Shown: positions 26,441-34,958 of the stretch, in pieces
Numbering within the stretch: the first letter of the stretch is position 1
Layout of the letters: each line of letters starts with the position of its first letter
Assembly: GCA_016932955.1 (NCBI GenBank)
Contig: JAFGBV010000218.1
Span: 1 to 47,998, forward strand
DNA from: Anaerolineales bacterium
GTDB lineage: Bacteria > Chloroflexota > Anaerolineae > Anaerolineales > UBA4823
Direction: 5' to 3'
Length of the DNA: 47,998 nt
Made by a program: the position numbers and the translations under genes
The notes under the pieces: generated by a model
The model's input: only the letters and a program-made list of their open reading frames with translations
The model's database searches: none
What the model was told of the DNA's origin: nothing

Positions 26441-27518
26441 ATCAATTTTGGTCACCTTACTTATCATGGCAGCGCTGGCAGGCGCCTGCAAACCATCAGC
26501 CACCCAGACAAGCGTCGAGCCAACTTCCTCTGCCATGCCCGCCACCGCCGAATCACGAACACTTACCATCATGACGCACAGCTCCTTCGCCGCTTCAGAA
26601 GCGGTGATCGCTGCTTTTGAAGCACAGCAGAACGTCATCGTGCAAATCCTGCCCGCCGAAGATGCAGGGACAATGCTGAACAAGGCAATCTTGGCAGCAG
26701 GAAACCCCCTCGCAGACGTGCTTTACGGGGTAGACAACACCTTTCTAAGCCGCGCCCTTGAGGAGGATATCTTTGAAACCTACGATGCCCCCCTGCTAAC
26801 AGATATCCCACAAGAGTTCCGCTTAGACGAGCAGAACCGCGCCATCCCGATCGACTATGGGGATGTGTGCTTGAACTACGACATTGCCTACTTCGAGGAA
26901 AAAGATCTCACCCCGCCCGGTAGCCTGGATGATCTCCTCGCCCCTGAGTATAAAGGATTGCTGGTAGTGGAAAACCCTGCCACGTCCTCGCCAGGACTAG
27001 CCTTTTTGCTAGCAACGATCAGCACCTACGGGGCAGATGGCTACCTGAATTACTGGAAAGAGCTGGTTGCCAATGAGGTGCTGGTAGTCAGTGATTGGAA
27101 TAGCGCCTATTATGCAGAGTTCACCCGTTGGGGAGGCAACCGTCCCATCGTTGTCTCTTACGGCTCCAGTCCAGCAGCAGAGGTGATCTTCTCTGAGCAG
27201 CCAATCAGCGAGCCCCCCACCGCGGCCATAATTACCAGCGGCACCTGTTTCCGCCAGATCGAGTTTGCCGGTATCCTGAAGGGAACACCCAACCGTGATC
27301 TGGCAGAGAAGTGGATCGATTTTATGCTCTCGACGACTTTCCAGGAAGACATGCCGCTGCAAATGTTCGTCTTCCCTGTCAACCCACAGGCTACCCTGGA
27401 TGATGCTTTCAATGAATTCCTATTCATTCCCGAAAAGCCGGCTTTCATCAGCCCGCAGGAAATCGCTGCCAATCGCGCGCAATGGATTCAGGATTGGACG
27501 GAGGCGGTGCTGCGCTGA
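26433..27518 (+). CDS. thiB: Thiamine ABC transporter substrate-binding lipoprotein
   Basis: The 361-residue protein has a signal peptide with lipobox LAGAC (lipidated Cys 19), then a Thr/Ser-rich linker. The mature domain starts at RTLTIMTHSSFAAS and has the TbpA/ThiB layout: DVLYGVDNTFLSRA, AIPIDYGDVCLNYD, VVENPATSSPGLAFLL and VVSYGSSPAAEV. The family binds thiamine, TMP or TPP; the substrate here is inferred from family resemblance plus riboswitch and kinase context. AGGAGG precedes the ATG. It is anchored outside the membrane and delivers ligand to the permease encoded next. Confidence 0.93.
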   Translation: MHKSILVTLLIMAALAGACKPSATQTSVEPTSSAMPATAESRTLTIMTHSSFAASEAVIAAFEAQQNVIVQILPAEDAGTMLNKAILAAGNPLADVLYGVDNTFLSRALEEDIFETYDAPLLTDIPQEFRLDEQNRAIPIDYGDVCLNYDIAYFEEKDLTPPGSLDDLLAPEYKGLLVVENPATSSPGLAFLLATISTYGADGYLNYWKELVANEVLVVSDWNSAYYAEFTRWGGNRPIVVSYGSSPAAEVIFSEQPISEPPTAAIITSGTCFRQIEFAGILKGTPNRDLAEKWIDFMLSTTFQEDMPLQMFVFPVNPQATLDDAFNEFLFIPEKPAFISPQEIAANRAQWIQDWTEAVLR

Positions 27519-29209
27519 AACGCCACCTGAGCCTCGCCCTTCTCTGGGCGCCGGCGCTAGCCTACCTGGCCTTGTTCTACTTCTATCCGCTGGTTAGCAT
27601 CCTGGCGCTCAGCCTGGCGCGCAGCCAAGGCAGCCCCTGGGGTGCATTCTGGCAGTCATTGACTTCACCAACTGCTCTGCGCGCCCTAGGCTTCACCATC
27701 TGGCAAGCCCTGCTCTCCACCCTGCTGACGCTCTGCATCGGCTTGCCAGGAGCCTACCTTTTAGGGCGCTATCGCTTTGCGGGCAAATCGCTCCTGCAAG
27801 CGCTGATGGGCATCCCTTTCGTCATGCCCACGCTGGTCGTGGCGGCTGCCTTCAACGCACTGCTAGGGCCGAGCGGCTGGGTAAACCTGCTGCTGATGAA
27901 GGTCGGCAACCTGGATGCCCCACCCATCCAGTTTACCCAAACCCTCTGGGCAATCCTGGTAGCGCATGTCTTCTACAACACAACCATCATCCTGCGCATC
28001 GTGGGCGATGCCTGGTCGCACCTGGATCCCCGCATGGAACAAGCCGCTGCAACGCTCTCCGCATCGCGCATGCAGCGCTGGCGTCATATCACCCTGCCCT
28101 TGCTGCTGCCCGCAGTTCTTTCGGCTGCATTATTAGTTTTCATATTCGATTTCACCTCTTTTGGGGTAATCCTGGTGCTCGGAGGGCCGCACTTTGCCAC
28201 CCTGGAAGTAGAAATCTACTATCAGACAGTGAGCCTGTTCAACTTGCCTATGGCTGCCACCCTGTCTGTGGTGCAGTTAGCCTGCACCCTTATCCTCACA
28301 GCAACTTACAGCCGCCTTTCTACACACCTCACCCGCCCCCAGGTTCTTCGCCCGCAAAGCTATACGCAACGCCCGTTGCGCACCTGGCAAGGCAAGGTAT
28401 TGGTTACCTTGGCAGTGCTATCAATGCTGGCTTTTTTCGTCACCCCGCTGGCCGCGCTGACACTGCGCTCCGTCACGCGCCTGGATAGTAATATGCCCGC
28501 AGGAAGTGCCGGGCTGACCTTCGACTACTACCGCGAGCTTTCCATCAACCGGCGCAGCTCGATCTTCTATGCTCCTCCTGCACGGGCAGTGCAGATTTCG
28601 GCAGGGTACGCCGCGGCAACTGTGGTGCTGGCGTTGGCATTGGGGCTGCCGGTCTCCTGGGCGCTAGCAAGCAACGCCAAACACCCCTTCAACCAATTGA
28701 TGGACCCGCTGCTGATGCTGCCGCTGGGCACCTCGGCAGTCACATTGGGATTGGGTTTTATCGTCGCACTGGACGAACCGCCACTGGATCTGCGCGCCTC
28801 CTGGTTGCTCATCCCGCTGGCACACACGCTGGTGGCATTCCCCTTTGTGGTGCGTAGCCTTACCCCCCCTCTTCGCAGCATCCGGCCGCGCCTGCGTCAT
28901 GCTGCCGCTGTACTGGGCGCTTCGCCAGGGGAGGTATTCCGCAACATTGACCTTCCCCTGATCGGTCGTGCACTGGCAGTAGCGGCAACATTTGCTTTTA
29001 CCATCTCGCTGGGTGAATTCGGCGCCACGGCGCTCATCGCCCGCCCGGAATATCCCACGGTGCCGATTGCTATTTACCGCTACTTATCCCAACCGGGTGA
29101 GTTGAACTACGGGCAGGCACTGGCGCTGAGCACCATCCTGATGCTGCTCACCAGCCTGGGAATGCTCGCCATCGAGCGCTTGCGGGTGGGTGAGGGCGAA
29201 GAATTTTGA
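27482..29209 (+). CDS. thiP: Thiamine ABC transporter permease (fused double-domain)
   Basis: The protein has up to 575 residues with about twelve membrane helices in two homologous halves, like ThiP and FbpB permeases. Each half has an EAA-type coupling loop: EQAAATLSASRMQRWRHITL (~195) and RHAAAVLGASPGEVFRNIDL (~475). The first ATG (27482) lies 37 bp inside the previous gene and has no ribosome-binding site. A CTG at 27515 overlaps the upstream stop as CTGA, has GGAGG ten bases upstream, and would give KRHLSLALLWAPALAY, a natural N-terminus. The true start may be that CTG (564 residues). Confidence 0.92.
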   Translation: MDSGLDGGGAALKRHLSLALLWAPALAYLALFYFYPLVSILALSLARSQGSPWGAFWQSLTSPTALRALGFTIWQALLSTLLTLCIGLPGAYLLGRYRFAGKSLLQALMGIPFVMPTLVVAAAFNALLGPSGWVNLLLMKVGNLDAPPIQFTQTLWAILVAHVFYNTTIILRIVGDAWSHLDPRMEQAAATLSASRMQRWRHITLPLLLPAVLSAALLVFIFDFTSFGVILVLGGPHFATLEVEIYYQTVSLFNLPMAATLSVVQLACTLILTATYSRLSTHLTRPQVLRPQSYTQRPLRTWQGKVLVTLAVLSMLAFFVTPLAALTLRSVTRLDSNMPAGSAGLTFDYYRELSINRRSSIFYAPPARAVQISAGYAAATVVLALALGLPVSWALASNAKHPFNQLMDPLLMLPLGTSAVTLGLGFIVALDEPPLDLRASWLLIPLAHTLVAFPFVVRSLTPPLRSIRPRLRHAAAVLGASPGEVFRNIDLPLIGRALAVAATFAFTISLGEFGATALIARPEYPTVPIAIYRYLSQPGELNYGQALALSTILMLLTSLGMLAIERLRVGEGEEF

Positions 29210-29222
29210 GGCAGAAAAACAT

Positions 29223-30269
29223 ATGAGCACCCTGGAAATCAAGAGCATCCATAAATCATTTGGCGAGGCGCAGGCGCTGCGAGGCGTATCCTTCTCCATC
29301 CAGCGCAACGAGATCGTGGCGGTGCTGGGGCCAAGCGGGTGCGGAAAATCGACCTTGCTCAGCATCATTGCTGGACTGGAAGCGCCTGATGAGGGAGAAG
29401 TGTATTGGGAAGAAAAGCTGATCGGGAATATCCCAACTCACCAACGTAATTTTGGCTTGATGTTCCAGGATTTTGCGCTTTTCCCGCACATGGATGTGGA
29501 AAAGAATATCGCCTTCGGGCTGCGCATGGGAGACATGGCACAAGAAGCCATGCAACAGCGTGTAAAGGAAATGCTAGCGCTGGTTGGTTTGCCAGGGTAC
29601 GAGAAACGGGATGTTAACACGCTCTCAGGCGGGGAGCAGCAGCGCGTAGCCCTGGCGCGCGCCCTGGCGCCTGGACCGCAGCTATTGATGCTCGATGAAC
29701 CACTCGGCTCGCTCGACCGCAATCTGCGCGAAAGACTGATGAGCGAGCTTCCGGGCATCCTGCACCACGCCCAGCAAACTGTGCTCTATGTGACGCACGA
29801 TCAAGAAGAGGCTTTCGCCATCGCCGGGCGGATCGTGGTGCTGAACGCGGGGCAGGTGGAGCAGGTGGGCTCGCCGCAGGAGATCTACTGCTGCCCATCC
29901 AGCCCATTCGTGGCGCGCTTCCTGGAAATGCCCAATTTGATTCCCGCGCAGGTTTACATCCAGGACGGGCAGAGCCACGCAGACACAGCGCTGGGTAAAA
30001 TCCCGCTGCCCCCCTCACCAGCAGGGCCAGCCCAGGTGCTAATCCGCCCCGATAGCGCAGACATTGGAGATCATGCAGGATACCTGATACAAGGCAGGCT
30101 GGTGGAGCGTTCATTTCGCGGGCACCGCCAACGAGTCATGGTCGAGGCGTATGGTCAAAGGCTGGTGTTTGATTTCCCCTCCGCTGCGCAGCTTCCGGCA
30201 GAGGGAAACCAGGTTACATTAAGCTTTGATCCCCTGCAAGCGCTGCGCGTATTCCCAGGCAAGGGGTAA
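29223..30269 (+). CDS. thiQ: Thiamine ABC transporter ATP-binding protein
   Basis: The 348-residue protein has Walker A GPSGCGKST (~38), Q-loop in FQDFALFPHM, signature LSGGEQQRVALARAL, Walker B LLMLDEPLGSLD and H-loop VTHDQEEAF. The C-terminal ~110 residues form a TOBE-like regulatory domain (QVLIRPDSADI). It powers the permease encoded immediately upstream. ATG 29223 with GAGGCAG upstream is preferred over a GTG at 29190 inside the permease gene. It ends the riboswitch-controlled operon. Confidence 0.93.
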   Translation: MSTLEIKSIHKSFGEAQALRGVSFSIQRNEIVAVLGPSGCGKSTLLSIIAGLEAPDEGEVYWEEKLIGNIPTHQRNFGLMFQDFALFPHMDVEKNIAFGLRMGDMAQEAMQQRVKEMLALVGLPGYEKRDVNTLSGGEQQRVALARALAPGPQLLMLDEPLGSLDRNLRERLMSELPGILHHAQQTVLYVTHDQEEAFAIAGRIVVLNAGQVEQVGSPQEIYCCPSSPFVARFLEMPNLIPAQVYIQDGQSHADTALGKIPLPPSPAGPAQVLIRPDSADIGDHAGYLIQGRLVERSFRGHRQRVMVEAYGQRLVFDFPSAAQLPAEGNQVTLSFDPLQALRVFPGKG

Positions 30270-30356
30270 GAAACAGGGGAACCAATAGGAGTGAAAAACC
30301 GTCCTCCAGGAAACACATGGAGGCTTGTTTGCCAACTGTAAATCAAGAAACCATAC

Positions 30357-30400
30357 GCTGCCAGGTCTGTGGCGATGTTAAACCGCCGAAACCTGGCAGC
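30357..30400. repeat. 10-bp inverted repeat (large hairpin)
   Basis: GCTGCCAGGT (30357-30366) and ACCTGGCAGC (30391-30400) are perfect inverse copies, with GGCG/CGCC pairing possible inside. It lies between the convergent thiamine operon and the 30497-30703 gene. There is no T-run, so it is not a canonical terminator, though it may limit readthrough. Confidence 0.6.
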
Positions 30401-30425
30401 GCTTCGGGTGAAATATATTATGAAA

Positions 30426-30479
30426 TGGCTGGCATGGAACATGCCCAGGCGCGCCCGGCGTCATTCGGCATGCCAGCCA
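30426..30479. repeat. 11-bp inverted repeat (second large hairpin)
   Basis: TGGCTGGCATG (30426-30436) and CATGCCAGCCA (30469-30479) are perfect inverse copies around a GC-rich loop. Together with the neighbouring hairpin it fills most of the 227-bp gap 30270-30496. Confidence 0.6.
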
Positions 30480-30496
30480 ATCTTTGCGAGTTTTTC

Positions 30497-30703
30497 TTAG
30501 AGCGGCAATTGGTGCAGAACCGGCAGCGACTGTACGCCCAGCTCGTACATAATCTGGTCGCCATACTGCCAGGCTACACCCGCCACCACGCAGCAGCAGC
30601 AGAGCAATACCACAGCCACTACGATGATAATGATCAGGGTGGTGTTGTTTTTCTTCGGCGCCAGGGGAGCGCCAGAGATGGGGGTTCCATAATCGTCAGC
30701 CAT
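30497..30703 (-). CDS. Small single-span membrane protein with CCCC motif
   Basis: The 68-residue protein has a short polar N-terminus (MADDYGTPISGAPLAPKKNN), one long hydrophobic helix (~22-45) containing four consecutive cysteines, then a short extracytoplasmic or cytoplasmic tail. ATG 30703 has GGAGGATAGA upstream; longer starts lack one. No known domain. It follows the DUF4190-like gene by 72 bp. The cysteines could be acylated or bind metal, but nothing proves this. Confidence 0.65.
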   Translation of the reverse strand: MADDYGTPISGAPLAPKKNNTTLIIIIVVAVVLLCCCCVVAGVAWQYGDQIMYELGVQSLPVLHQLPL

Positions 30704-30775
30704 TCTATCCTCCAGTTGTGTGATGAAAGCAGATTTTTGCTCGAAGGAGCCAGGCATGCACTCCCCGGATGCTCC

Positions 30776-31129
30776 TTAAATAGCCAGCAGCATTGGCAGC
30801 AGCGAGTTGAACTCTTCCATCGAGAGCCCAAGCGGAACCAGGCACAAAGGCAGCAGGACGATGGCGCCCACGATGCAGCCGCCAATCACCCACAGACCGA
30901 TGCCAATCCAGCCCAGAATCAAACCGGCTGTCGCCATACCATCGCCACCCATCATCCCGCCACTGGACTGGATCTCCTTCTTGGCCATTCCACCAGTGAT
31001 CACAGCAACAATGCTACCGATCAGAGGGAAGACAAAGAGGCCCAGCAGCCCTGCGATCAGGCTGATGATTGCCATGCTGCTATTCTGTACTGATGGCGGG
31101 GGATTATAGTATGAATTATCGTAAGACAT
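30776..31129 (-). CDS. DUF4190-like small membrane protein
   Basis: The 117-residue protein has a short Tyr/Pro/Asn-rich N-terminus (SYYNPPPSVQN), then two or three hydrophobic segments (~19-45 and ~65-105) with the ISLIAGLLGLFVFPLIGSI and GxxMATAGLILGWIGIGL patterns common in DUF4190 proteins. Function unknown. A strong ribosome-binding site (AGGAGGAGAAA) precedes the ATG. It lies 31 bp after the DUF4126 gene and is probably cotranscribed. Confidence 0.8.
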   Translation of the reverse strand: MSYDNSYYNPPPSVQNSSMAIISLIAGLLGLFVFPLIGSIVAVITGGMAKKEIQSSGGMMGGDGMATAGLILGWIGIGLWVIGGCIVGAIVLLPLCLVPLGLSMEEFNSLLPMLLAI

Positions 31130-31160
31130 TTTCTCCTCCTATAAGATATGGATTTAAGGT

Positions 31161-31721
31161 TCAAGTTGCCCGACGGGAGCGGTTGACGCGCCGCCAGATC
31201 AACCACACAATCCAGGCTGTCACCAGCACCAGGATACAGGCAATGACGACTGGAGCAATCGCAGCCAGGATGGACAACAATGTAGATAGGATGTCTTCTG
31301 CAATGCTAACGGGAACATTCCCCGCACCTCCCGTGGTTGCCGTAACGGCAGGGCGCACCGCCACCGATTTGACGGCATGCACACCGCCTGCAACTAGCAA
31401 ACCCAGCACCATGGCAAAAACAGGATTGACATCCGTGATCACTTTGGCGCTGGCAGCAAACACAACCGCCCCAGCCGCCGGTCGAACAAAGGTCTGGATG
31501 ATGTCATTGACATGGTTCACCGCCGGAAACTTATCGGCAAAGAACTCGATCAACGAGAGCACCATCAGTACACCAATCACCCACCACGATTCCAGCGCAT
31601 CCCAGGGAGGGGTGAGGTTGAACAGCCCTGCGAAGCGCGCCAGCAAGGCAACCACCAGGAGTGGAATATATGCATTCAAGCCAGCGCTTGCAGAGAGACC
31701 AAATGCGGTAAGTATCTCCAT
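31161..31721 (-). CDS. DUF4126 membrane protein
   Basis: The 186-residue protein has four or five membrane helices and begins with TAFGLSASAGLNAYIPLL, typical for DUF4126. It also has EFFADKFPAVNHVNDIIQT and a basic C-terminus (WRRVNRSRRAT) suggesting a cytosolic end. The family has no established function. The start ATG 31721 is 40 bp after the DUF2085 gene, so the genes 32598 to 30497 form one probable transcription unit. Confidence 0.85.
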   Translation of the reverse strand: MEILTAFGLSASAGLNAYIPLLVVALLARFAGLFNLTPPWDALESWWVIGVLMVLSLIEFFADKFPAVNHVNDIIQTFVRPAAGAVVFAASAKVITDVNPVFAMVLGLLVAGGVHAVKSVAVRPAVTATTGGAGNVPVSIAEDILSTLLSILAAIAPVVIACILVLVTAWIVWLIWRRVNRSRRAT

Positions 31722-31761
31722 ATATACCTACTTTCTTACCTGCACTCGCACACCCGGCTCT

Positions 31762-32598
31762 TCATCCAAGGTGAAAGCCACCCCAGGTACCAGTGAGTGC
31801 ATAGCGCAGGATGCTGACTACAACAATTTGCGCCAAGGCCAAACCAAAGCCTGCCACCAGGGGGAAAACCAACTGACCCAGGTTCTGGTAGGTGTTCTCG
31901 CGACGCAAAACAATCAACCATACCACAGTATACACCATGGTGAGCAATATGAGCACACCCAATGAACTGATCAACGCAAATCCATATAGCAATATGGGTG
32001 ATTCGAGCAACACCAGCGCATCCAGCGCGGCAGCCAGGAGCACTAAACCGCCCAGAAAAAGCAAACCCTGCAGTGCTGGGCGTGCATCCACCTGGCTATA
32101 CACAGTGCTGATAAAGGCCGGGTATAAAATCGAAGCAATTGCTAAACCCATGCCGGTGCCGGTCACCAAACGTAGAAAATGGTTTGGCTCATATAAACGC
32201 GGCAGATCGGGAAAAGCCTTCAACAGCGGAGGCAGATGAATATAAGAATTGAAACCGTCCACCGCATAGGCAAGGACGAAAACCACCAAGAAAATCGCCG
32301 TCCGCCAGCCGGGCATGCCTGAACGCCGCGGGCTGAAAACAGCCAGGTACGCCAGTCCCAGCACCGCGCCCAGATATTGGCCTGTGCAGCGCACGCAAAG
32401 AGGCAGAGCGCGACCGTCAATGTGGAACGAACGTTCATCAATGCGATGGCAAACAGAATAGCCAATCGCATCCATTTTACCCAGCAAACCAGGAGGTGCA
32501 GTCAGCAGCCAGCCAAACAGCAACAGCACCGCCCCAATGACAATCCCCCACTTCCAGGGTAAACGCTCCCACAAGGACGCATTTCGTGCCTGTTCCAT
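31762..32598 (-). CDS. DUF2085 membrane protein
   Basis: The 278-residue protein has about seven membrane helices. The family signature is clear: VCHRIDERSFHIDG and LPLCVRCTGQYLG (~48-75), a Cys-His...Cys-Cys set that may bind metal. Function of the family is unknown. The gene is divergent from the DUF3048 lipoprotein gene, with a 103-bp intergenic region. Confidence 0.87.
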   Translation of the reverse strand: MEQARNASLWERLPWKWGIVIGAVLLLFGWLLTAPPGLLGKMDAIGYSVCHRIDERSFHIDGRALPLCVRCTGQYLGAVLGLAYLAVFSPRRSGMPGWRTAIFLVVFVLAYAVDGFNSYIHLPPLLKAFPDLPRLYEPNHFLRLVTGTGMGLAIASILYPAFISTVYSQVDARPALQGLLFLGGLVLLAAALDALVLLESPILLYGFALISSLGVLILLTMVYTVVWLIVLRRENTYQNLGQLVFPLVAGFGLALAQIVVVSILRYALTGTWGGFHLG

Positions 32599-32638
32599 GA
32601 AGGTTAAGTATAGGGATTTTCAGTAAAAAAGCAAGGAA

Positions 32639-32667
32639 TTGGCAAAGCAGGTTAATTGCGGTATCAT
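32639..32667 (+). promoter_or_regulatory. Promoter of the DUF3048 lipoprotein gene
   Basis: TTGGCA (32639-32644), 17-bp spacer, TATCAT (32662-32667), 34 bp before the ATG at 32702. Confidence 0.6.
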
Positions 32668-32701
32668 AAACGACTGTTACACAAATATGGAGGTAAACAG
32701 T

Positions 32702-33931
32702 ATGAAAAAACTTCTCACAGGGATGCTCCTGGTTCTGCTGATGGCGGCGTGCAGCCCCGATACTGCCACACCAACAGCACAGGTGGCAACGGATGCGCAA
32801 CTCAGCACGCAGACATCCGCACCTACCACCATCCCGGCAACAATAACTCCCACGCTCACTCCCAGCGCCACAGCCACGCAACCTGCGCTGCCGACTGCCA
32901 CCGAAGAGCCTGTGCTCTATGGGCCCGGCAGCCTTCCAGTAAATGTGAACCCGCTGACGGGCTTGTTTGTCACCGACCCGGACATGCTCGAGCGGCGACC
33001 AGTGGCGGTCAAGATCAATCTCGTCCCACGCTTCCTTTACCGCCCTCCCTGGGGACTTTCCCTGGCGGATATCGTCTACGACTATTACCACAACGACGGC
33101 TACACACGCTTGCACGCCATCTTCTACGGCAATGAGGCCGAGCTGGTAGGGCCGATCCGCTCTGGGCGCTTCCCCGACCATGACCTGGTACGCATGTACC
33201 AGAGCATTTTCGCCTATGGCAGCGCTGACGCAACGATCAACCAGCGCTTGCTGAATGCGGAATATGCCAACCGCCTGGTGCTGGAAGGCGACCAGGTGAA
33301 TTGCCCTCCCACGCCCGTCAACCCACTCTGCCGCCATGATCCCGCCGGCGGTGATCTGCTGTTGGGCAGCACAACAGCGATTCGCGCCTATAGCCTGAGT
33401 CACGGTGGGGACGATAACAAACCCAACCTGGAAGGAATGACCTTTTACCCCGTTCCACCTGAGGACGGCGCAGATGGCTCGCAGGTGTACATCCGCTATT
33501 CCGGCGACAACTACATGCGCTGGGACTACGATCCCATCTCGGGCCGCTACTTGCGCTTCCAGGATAATGTGTATGATACCGGGCAGGGAGAAGAATATGC
33601 CCCTCTGACGGACCGCCTGGACGAACAGCAGATCGCTACGGATAATGTAGTGATCGTATTCGTACGTCACGAATATTACCAGAGGCCACCCAACGAGATC
33701 GTCGAGATCCTGCTCAGCGGCAGCGGTAAGGCTTACATCTTCCGCGATGGACAGATGTACGAGGTGGTTTGGAACCGTCCCAATACCAATTCGGTACTTT
33801 TCCTCACTTACCCAGATGGCACCGCTTTTCCCTTCAAGCCCGGCACAACCTGGTTCCAGCTTGTCGGCGAAACAACGCTGATGGAAGAACAGGAAAGTGG
33901 CGTGTGGCGTTTCACCTTTGGTTTTCCTTAA
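32702..33931 (+). CDS. DUF3048 domain lipoprotein
   Basis: The 409-residue protein has a signal peptide with lipobox LMAAC (Cys 15), then a Thr/Ala/Pro-rich linker to ~75. DUF3048 spans ~85-400: NPLTGLFVTDPDM, RRPVAVKINL, the signature VGPIRSGRF and a C-terminal half (~240-400). The enzymatic or structural role is unknown; it is predicted to be anchored on the outer face of the membrane. GGAGGTAAACAGT precedes the ATG. Its stop overlaps that of the convergent pyrD gene. Confidence 0.9.
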   Translation: MKKLLTGMLLVLLMAACSPDTATPTAQVATDAQLSTQTSAPTTIPATITPTLTPSATATQPALPTATEEPVLYGPGSLPVNVNPLTGLFVTDPDMLERRPVAVKINLVPRFLYRPPWGLSLADIVYDYYHNDGYTRLHAIFYGNEAELVGPIRSGRFPDHDLVRMYQSIFAYGSADATINQRLLNAEYANRLVLEGDQVNCPPTPVNPLCRHDPAGGDLLLGSTTAIRAYSLSHGGDDNKPNLEGMTFYPVPPEDGADGSQVYIRYSGDNYMRWDYDPISGRYLRFQDNVYDTGQGEEYAPLTDRLDEQQIATDNVVIVFVRHEYYQRPPNEIVEILLSGSGKAYIFRDGQMYEVVWNRPNTNSVLFLTYPDGTAFPFKPGTTWFQLVGETTLMEEQESGVWRFTFGFP

Positions 33932-34950
33932 ATCGCCAGGGAAGTGAGGATATTCCTCACCAATCCCGGTCCGCCATACACCAGCCCAGTATATACCTGA
34001 AGTAAACAAGCGCCAGCGTCCAGCATCGCCTGGGCGCTGGTGGCGTTTGTGATCCCGCCCACACCAATCACCGCAAGGCGCCCCCCGCACTGGCGGGTGA
34101 TGGCACGTACCATTGCCAGGCTGTTTGGATGTAGAGGCTTCCCGCTCAGCCCACCCGCCTGCCTGGCGTGCACAGAGTGCAATGCAGGGCGCGCCAGGGT
34201 GGTATTGGTCGCGATCACCCCATCCATCCCATGCGCCAGGATCACCTCCAACGCGTCTGCCAACTCCGCATCAGATAGGTCCGGCGCTAGTTTCACCAGC
34301 AGGGGCAACGGGTGCCCCAGGCGCGCTACCTGTTGCAGGCGCTCGGCCTGCAAGGCTTTGAGCAACCCTTCCAGCGCATCCCGTGCCTGCAGGCGGCGCA
34401 GCCCGGCTGTGTTGGGTGAGGACACATTGATCGCCAGGTAATCGGCATAAGGAGCAAACAAGCGCAGCAAGGTTACATATTCTTCCCCAGCTGCTTCCAG
34501 CGGAGTATCCTTGTTCTTGCCAATATTGACCCCCAGTACCAAGCCCCCAGGCCGCGCTTTACGCAGGCGGGGCATTACTGCCTTCACTCCCTGGCTGGGG
34601 AATCCCATGCGATTGATCAGCGCTTCATCTGCAGACAAACGGAAAATGCGCGGGGGCGGGTTTCCTGGTTGCGGCAGCAGGGTAACCGTACCAAGCTCAA
34701 TGTGACCAAACCCCAGGCAAGCCAGACCCCGCCAAGCCTGTCCATCCTTGTCGTAACCGGCTGCCAGCCCTACCCGGTTGGGGAAAGTCAACCCAAAGGC
34801 CTGGATGGGTTGGGTAGGTGACGCAAAAATGCCACGCAGCAGTACCTGCAAAGGGGGCAGTACGCCTACCAGGCGCATCAATGACAATGTCAGGTGATGG
34901 GCGCGCTCGGGCTCCAGGCGGAAGAGCAAGGAACGGAAGAAGGGGTACAT
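33928..34950 (-). CDS. pyrD: Dihydroorotate dehydrogenase (quinone), class 2
   Basis: The 340-residue protein oxidises dihydroorotate to orotate with FMN and passes electrons to quinone. Class-2 features: an N-terminal membrane-associating helix region (MYPFFRSLLFRLEPERAHH, DxExAH-type), FPNRVGLAAGYDKDG, the base-catalytic Ser in NVSSPNTAGLR, substrate Asn residues, and GVGGITNATSAQAML for FMN phosphate binding. It is the last gene of the pyr operon, 8 bp after pyrFE. Its TAA overlaps the opposing DUF3048 stop within TTAA. Confidence 0.96.
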   Translation of the reverse strand: MYPFFRSLLFRLEPERAHHLTLSLMRLVGVLPPLQVLLRGIFASPTQPIQAFGLTFPNRVGLAAGYDKDGQAWRGLACLGFGHIELGTVTLLPQPGNPPPRIFRLSADEALINRMGFPSQGVKAVMPRLRKARPGGLVLGVNIGKNKDTPLEAAGEEYVTLLRLFAPYADYLAINVSSPNTAGLRRLQARDALEGLLKALQAERLQQVARLGHPLPLLVKLAPDLSDAELADALEVILAHGMDGVIATNTTLARPALHSVHARQAGGLSGKPLHPNSLAMVRAITRQCGGRLAVIGVGGITNATSAQAMLDAGACLLQVYTGLVYGGPGLVRNILTSLAI

Positions 34951-34958
34951 GCGCTCGT

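Noticed and set aside
32477..34090. Minus-strand open frame of 537 codons
   Set aside because: Spans the DUF3048 gene, its promoter and the ends of two other genes in reverse; DUF3048 has a lipobox, ribosome-binding site and family signature on the plus strand.
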